From positions 1 through 12,411 of the forward strand of contig JNEM01011523.1 in the NCBI GenBank assembly GCA_000697335.1: DNA of 12,411 nucleotides, read 5' to 3'. Positions 10,033 through 12,411 of the stretch are shown in pieces. A program made the position numbers and the translations under genes. How positions within the stretch are numbered: the stretch's first letter is position 1; every line of letters begins with the position of its first letter. The notes beneath the pieces are model-generated. The model searched no databases and was not told where the DNA came from. It worked only from the letters and a program-made list of their open reading frames with translations. The DNA is from Conidiobolus incongruus B7586 (lineage: Eukaryota > Entomophthoromycota > Entomophthoromycetes > Entomophthorales > Conidiobolaceae).

Positions 10033-10507
10033 TTAATATAAGATAATAGTGAGTATCAATAAATATCATTTAATTATGTTCATTCAAAACTCTACCATCT
10101 CTGAATTTTCTTGTAATACTCCCAAAAACATTTAGTCATAACAAGCATAAGATATTTACTTTATTCAAATAACCAAATTTACAAAAAGTTTTTTTATATT
10201 AATTAATAAAACCTATTAATTTCTTGTTATTATTTAATTTATTTTTTAACATTGGTTATTCTTAATTTAAGCTTTAATAGTTTATTTCCACTAATATCTA
10301 TAGCTGCCAAAATACAAAATAATAATTTTAATTTTTTATTTTTTTTTTTTTAGAAAATTATATATATTTTTATAAATATATTTCAACTTGCCTAATTTAA
10401 TTTTCATTGAAATTTTGCAATAAAATCAATAAATAAATCTTTTGAATTTTAATTTATATTTTATATTTTGAAATATTTTATAAAATTATATATATTATAT
10501 ATATATA

Positions 10508-10509
10508 TA
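10508..10509. repeat. TA target-site duplication, left
   Basis: TA directly abuts the left terminal repeat, matching the TA on the right. Because the flank is an AT run, the exact boundary by itself is weak; the alignment of the two ends supports it. Confidence 0.7.
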
Positions 10510-10544
10510 CAATGACCTGCAAAAGTAAGTCATAAAATCAAAAA
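10510..10544 (+). repeat. Outer terminal inverted repeat, left
   Basis: The 35 bases starting CAATGACCTGCAAAAGT and ending in A5 match the reverse complement of 12047-12081 with 3 mismatches (positions 3, 5 and 18). This is the outer transposase-binding end of the Tc1-like element. Confidence 0.92.
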
Positions 10545-10698
10545 TATATATATTTTAATTAATAACTAAAACAATTGTATATATTAGATTACTTAAAACT
10601 ATAATATATAATTAAGGTATATTATTTAATAATAAATAAATATATTTAGATATATTTAGTAAACTATTAGCAAAAATATTAACCCTTAATATTTAACC

Positions 10699-10733
10699 AA
10701 GGTGAGTCATAAATTTGTGGGTTTTTGAGATAA
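10699..10733 (+). repeat. Inner direct repeat of the left arm (IR/DR)
   Basis: It begins AAGGTGAGTCATAAATTTGT. The core GTGAGTCATAAA also occurs in the right outer end, and the left outer end has the one-base variant GTAAGTCATAAA, so outer and inner sites are direct repeats of one motif. It pairs as an inverted repeat with 11859-11894. Probable inner transposase-binding site. Confidence 0.85.
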
Positions 10734-10835
10734 GGGGATATATTTAACAATATATAACCATATCTTTTTTCTCTCTTTGCTATTATTTTATATAATATTT
10801 TACAAATATACTAAATTTTTTTTATTAGTATTATT

Positions 10836-11852
10836 ATACCTAAATCCCTCTCTAAAAAAATCTACTTGTATATTAATCAACTTTATAAAGAAGGTAAATC
10901 AACTTGTGATATTGTTAGAATTACTAGTGTTAGCTAGTTTACTATAGTTAAAGCTGTTAAGAATAGCAATAAAAAAACATTTAAACCTAAACTTAAGTGT
11001 GCTAGGATTATAAATAAACATAATGAGAAGTATATCTATAGGTTAGTTAATACAAGCAAGTATAATACTACTGTAGAAATATAACAGGAATTATAAAACT
11101 ATATAGGAATATTAGTTAACACTAATATTATTATATGTGCTTTACATTAACATAGATACCACTTACACTTTAAGAAAAAATACCCCTAACTAAAGAAATC
11201 CCACTATAAAGCTAGGTAAGAGTTTAAATATCACTACTAATATTAAATTGAAATTAATTAGAGTAAGGTTATTTAATCTGATGAAACAAAAATATACTTT
11301 AATAGATCTAATAAAAAAGCTAGATGCTTCAAAAAAAATACACAACTACTTTGTAACTATCATGTTAATTCTACCCAAAAGTATAATAGTAGGTTAATTA
11401 TTATTTGGGGATGTATGTTGTTTTTAGGTGTAGGGTATCTTTATAAAGTTAATAAGGGAATTAATGTTGAGATATACTAAAGTATTCTAAATAATAAATT
11501 GAAAAAAACCATTGAATAGTATAGGTTAAATAAATCTAATGTTATTTTCTAACAAGATAATGTTTTTTATTATACTACAGCTTCTACTACCAAATAACTT
11601 AAAAATAACAAGATAATAGTTATAAAGTAGTTTCTTCAATCTCTTAACTTTAATCTAATTAAACACCTTTAGGATCAGTTAAAAAAAGTTATTAAAGCTT
11701 TCCCCCCAGTAAAAAATTTAGATCAACTTTAAAAATATGTTTAAGAAGTATAGAACAAGATTAACCCTTCCTAGTGTAAGAAGTTAGTTGATTCTATACC
11801 CCACAAACTTAAAGAAGTTAGAAAAGCTAAAAGTAGATACACTAAGTTTTAA
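10836..11852 (+). pseudogene. Tc1-family DD34E transposase, inactivated by many TAA/TAG stops
   Basis: One uninterrupted phase of 339 codons, the usual length for a Tc1 transposase (about 340 residues), with no frameshift seen. It opens PKSLSKKI and continues into a helix-turn-helix, LYKEGKSTCDIVRITSVS, that would bind the terminal repeats. The catalytic region shows SDETKIYF (first Asp), then QDN (second Asp). The third acidic position falls 34 residues later in LIKHL, where the family has IEHLW: the Glu is now Lys. The C-terminus CKKLVDSIPHKLKEVRKAK is classic Tc1. The likely start codon is ATA, as if ATG had lost its G. About 20 stops break the frame, all TAA or TAG and none TGA. Many fall where the family has Gln (before QDN, and after VS in the helix) or Trp (in HLWDQL, EEWNKI and the residue before SKVI). 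This is what C-to-T and G-to-A change in CpA/TpG context produces. Confidence 0.92.
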
Positions 11853-11858
11853 TTTTTT

Positions 11859-11894
11859 TTATCACCAAAAACCTACAAATTTATAACTCACCTT
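11859..11894 (-). repeat. Inner direct repeat of the right arm (IR/DR)
   Basis: Read on the minus strand it begins AAGGTGAGTTATAAATTTGT, matching the left inner repeat apart from two transitions and a 1-2 base difference near its end. It lies 189 bp from the right tip, mirroring the 191 bp on the left. Confidence 0.85.
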
Positions 11895-12046
11895 AAGTAA
11901 AATTTAAAAGTTTATATTTTAACCAATTAATAGCTAAATATCATCATTTAATGATATATATAGCTAATAAATATAATAGATTTTAATTATTTAATTTAAG
12001 TTTATTTCATTTAATATTAATCAAGTTATTAGTAAAAATATAGGTG

Positions 12047-12081
12047 TTTTTGATTTTATGACTCACTTTTGCAGGTTAGTG
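12047..12081 (-). repeat. Outer terminal inverted repeat, right
   Basis: On the minus strand it begins CACTAACCTGCAAAAGTGAG and matches the left end with 3 mismatches in 35 bp. It is followed directly by TA at 12082-12083. Confidence 0.92.
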
Positions 12082-12083
12082 TA
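12082..12083. repeat. TA target-site duplication, right
   Basis: TA next to the right terminal repeat, paired with the TA at 10508-10509. Confidence 0.7.
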
Positions 12084-12411
12084 TATATTATTTATAATTA
12101 GTTTATATATTATAGATATTTTTATTTTATCTTTTAAGAATATTTTATCAATGTTTGTATTAGTATTAATAATTATTTATAATCAAGCTTATTATAAATT
12201 TTGATTTAAAATATAAGCATTATATAATATATATAAAATAAAATTTAAATCTCAATATATATTAATAAAACATATATTTAATCCAATAAAGTTTAATTTA
12301 TTTATTTAAACTAGTCTTAATTATAAATAAATATATATTAAATCTATTAAATACTTATAATTAATTTAAGAAAATAAAATATAATAAGAGTTAAAATTTG
12401 ATATATAATAA
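12084..12411. other. AT-rich flank right of the transposon
   Basis: About 330 bp of nearly pure A and T running to the window edge. No reading frame, repeat or RNA gene could be supported. Confidence 0.6.

Larger units (their letters stand above)
7189..10509. other. AT-rich gene-free region with GC-richer islands
   Basis: Over 3.3 kb without an intact gene. Most of it is extremely rich in TA, with homopolymer and AT runs (a long T tract near 10330-10351, alternating AT just before 10510). Four short islands have clearly more G and C: about 7610-7990, 8105-8165, 9190-9600 and 9895-10140. Each is open, or nearly so, over part of one or more frames, as expected of old coding DNA eroded by C-to-T change, but none could be assigned to a protein family by eye. 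No tRNA, rRNA or other RNA gene was seen. Confidence 0.6.
10510..12081 (+). mobile_element. Tc1/mariner-type DNA transposon, complete length, inactivated
   Basis: A 1572-bp element with matching inverted ends (35 bp, 3 mismatches), flanked on both sides by TA, the target that Tc1/mariner elements duplicate. It holds a single transposase frame in the plus orientation (10836-11852). A second, internal repeat sits 191 bp from the left end and 189 bp from the right end, in the same orientation as the outer one within each arm. This is the IR/DR layout of Tc1-like elements such as Sleeping Beauty, where transposase binds both sites in each arm. Between outer and inner sites the arms show weaker similarity, suggesting terminal repeats of about 225 bp that have drifted apart. 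The transposase is riddled with stops, so the copy cannot be autonomous. It sits in an alternating AT tract, a likely site for TA-targeted insertion. Confidence 0.9.

Noticed and set aside
10836-11852. Alternative genetic code (TAA/TAG read as Gln) to explain the transposase
   Set aside because: The three host genes end in TAA and have no internal TAA or TAG, and several transposase stops fall at Trp positions, which recoding to Gln would not explain. C-to-T and G-to-A mutation fits better.

Overview
The window looks like nuclear DNA from an AT-rich fungus. The evidence is a fungal-type ELF1 with a long acidic tail, a Ubp12-class deubiquitinase, several very short introns (46-63 bp, starting GTAA and mostly ending in ATTAG), and a Tc1-like transposon decayed in the way repeat-induced point mutation (RIP) produces. 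I cannot fix the lineage. The host genes use the standard code: TAA ends all three, and none contains an internal TAA or TAG.

Layout, left to right. The first 413 bases are the 3' end of a LINE-type reverse transcriptase ORF (C-terminal zinc-knuckle region), cut by the window edge. Next, on the plus strand, are a five-exon METTL6/Trm141-type tRNA 3-methylcytidine methyltransferase (629-1622) and a three-exon ELF1 transcription elongation factor (2025-2648). About 0.9 kb of AT-rich DNA separates ELF1 from a convergent minus-strand gene, a 1093-residue UBP12/USP15-like ubiquitin hydrolase (3525-6860). Its ATG appears to lie in a 7-nt first exon. These are unrelated housekeeping genes and nothing suggests shared regulation.

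From 6861 to 10509 there is no intact gene. The DNA is extremely AT-rich and broken by a few GC-richer islands (7018-7188, 7621-7920, 9163-9609, 9931-10120) that resemble eroded coding sequence. The 7018-7188 island is the most protein-like.

From 10510 to 12081 lies a complete-length but dead Tc1/mariner element of 1572 bp. It is flanked by TA, has 35-bp outer terminal repeats, and carries a second repeat about 190 bp in from each end (IR/DR architecture). Its 338-codon transposase frame holds about 20 stops, all TAA or TAG, mostly where the family has Gln or Trp. The final 330 bases are AT-rich with no feature seen.
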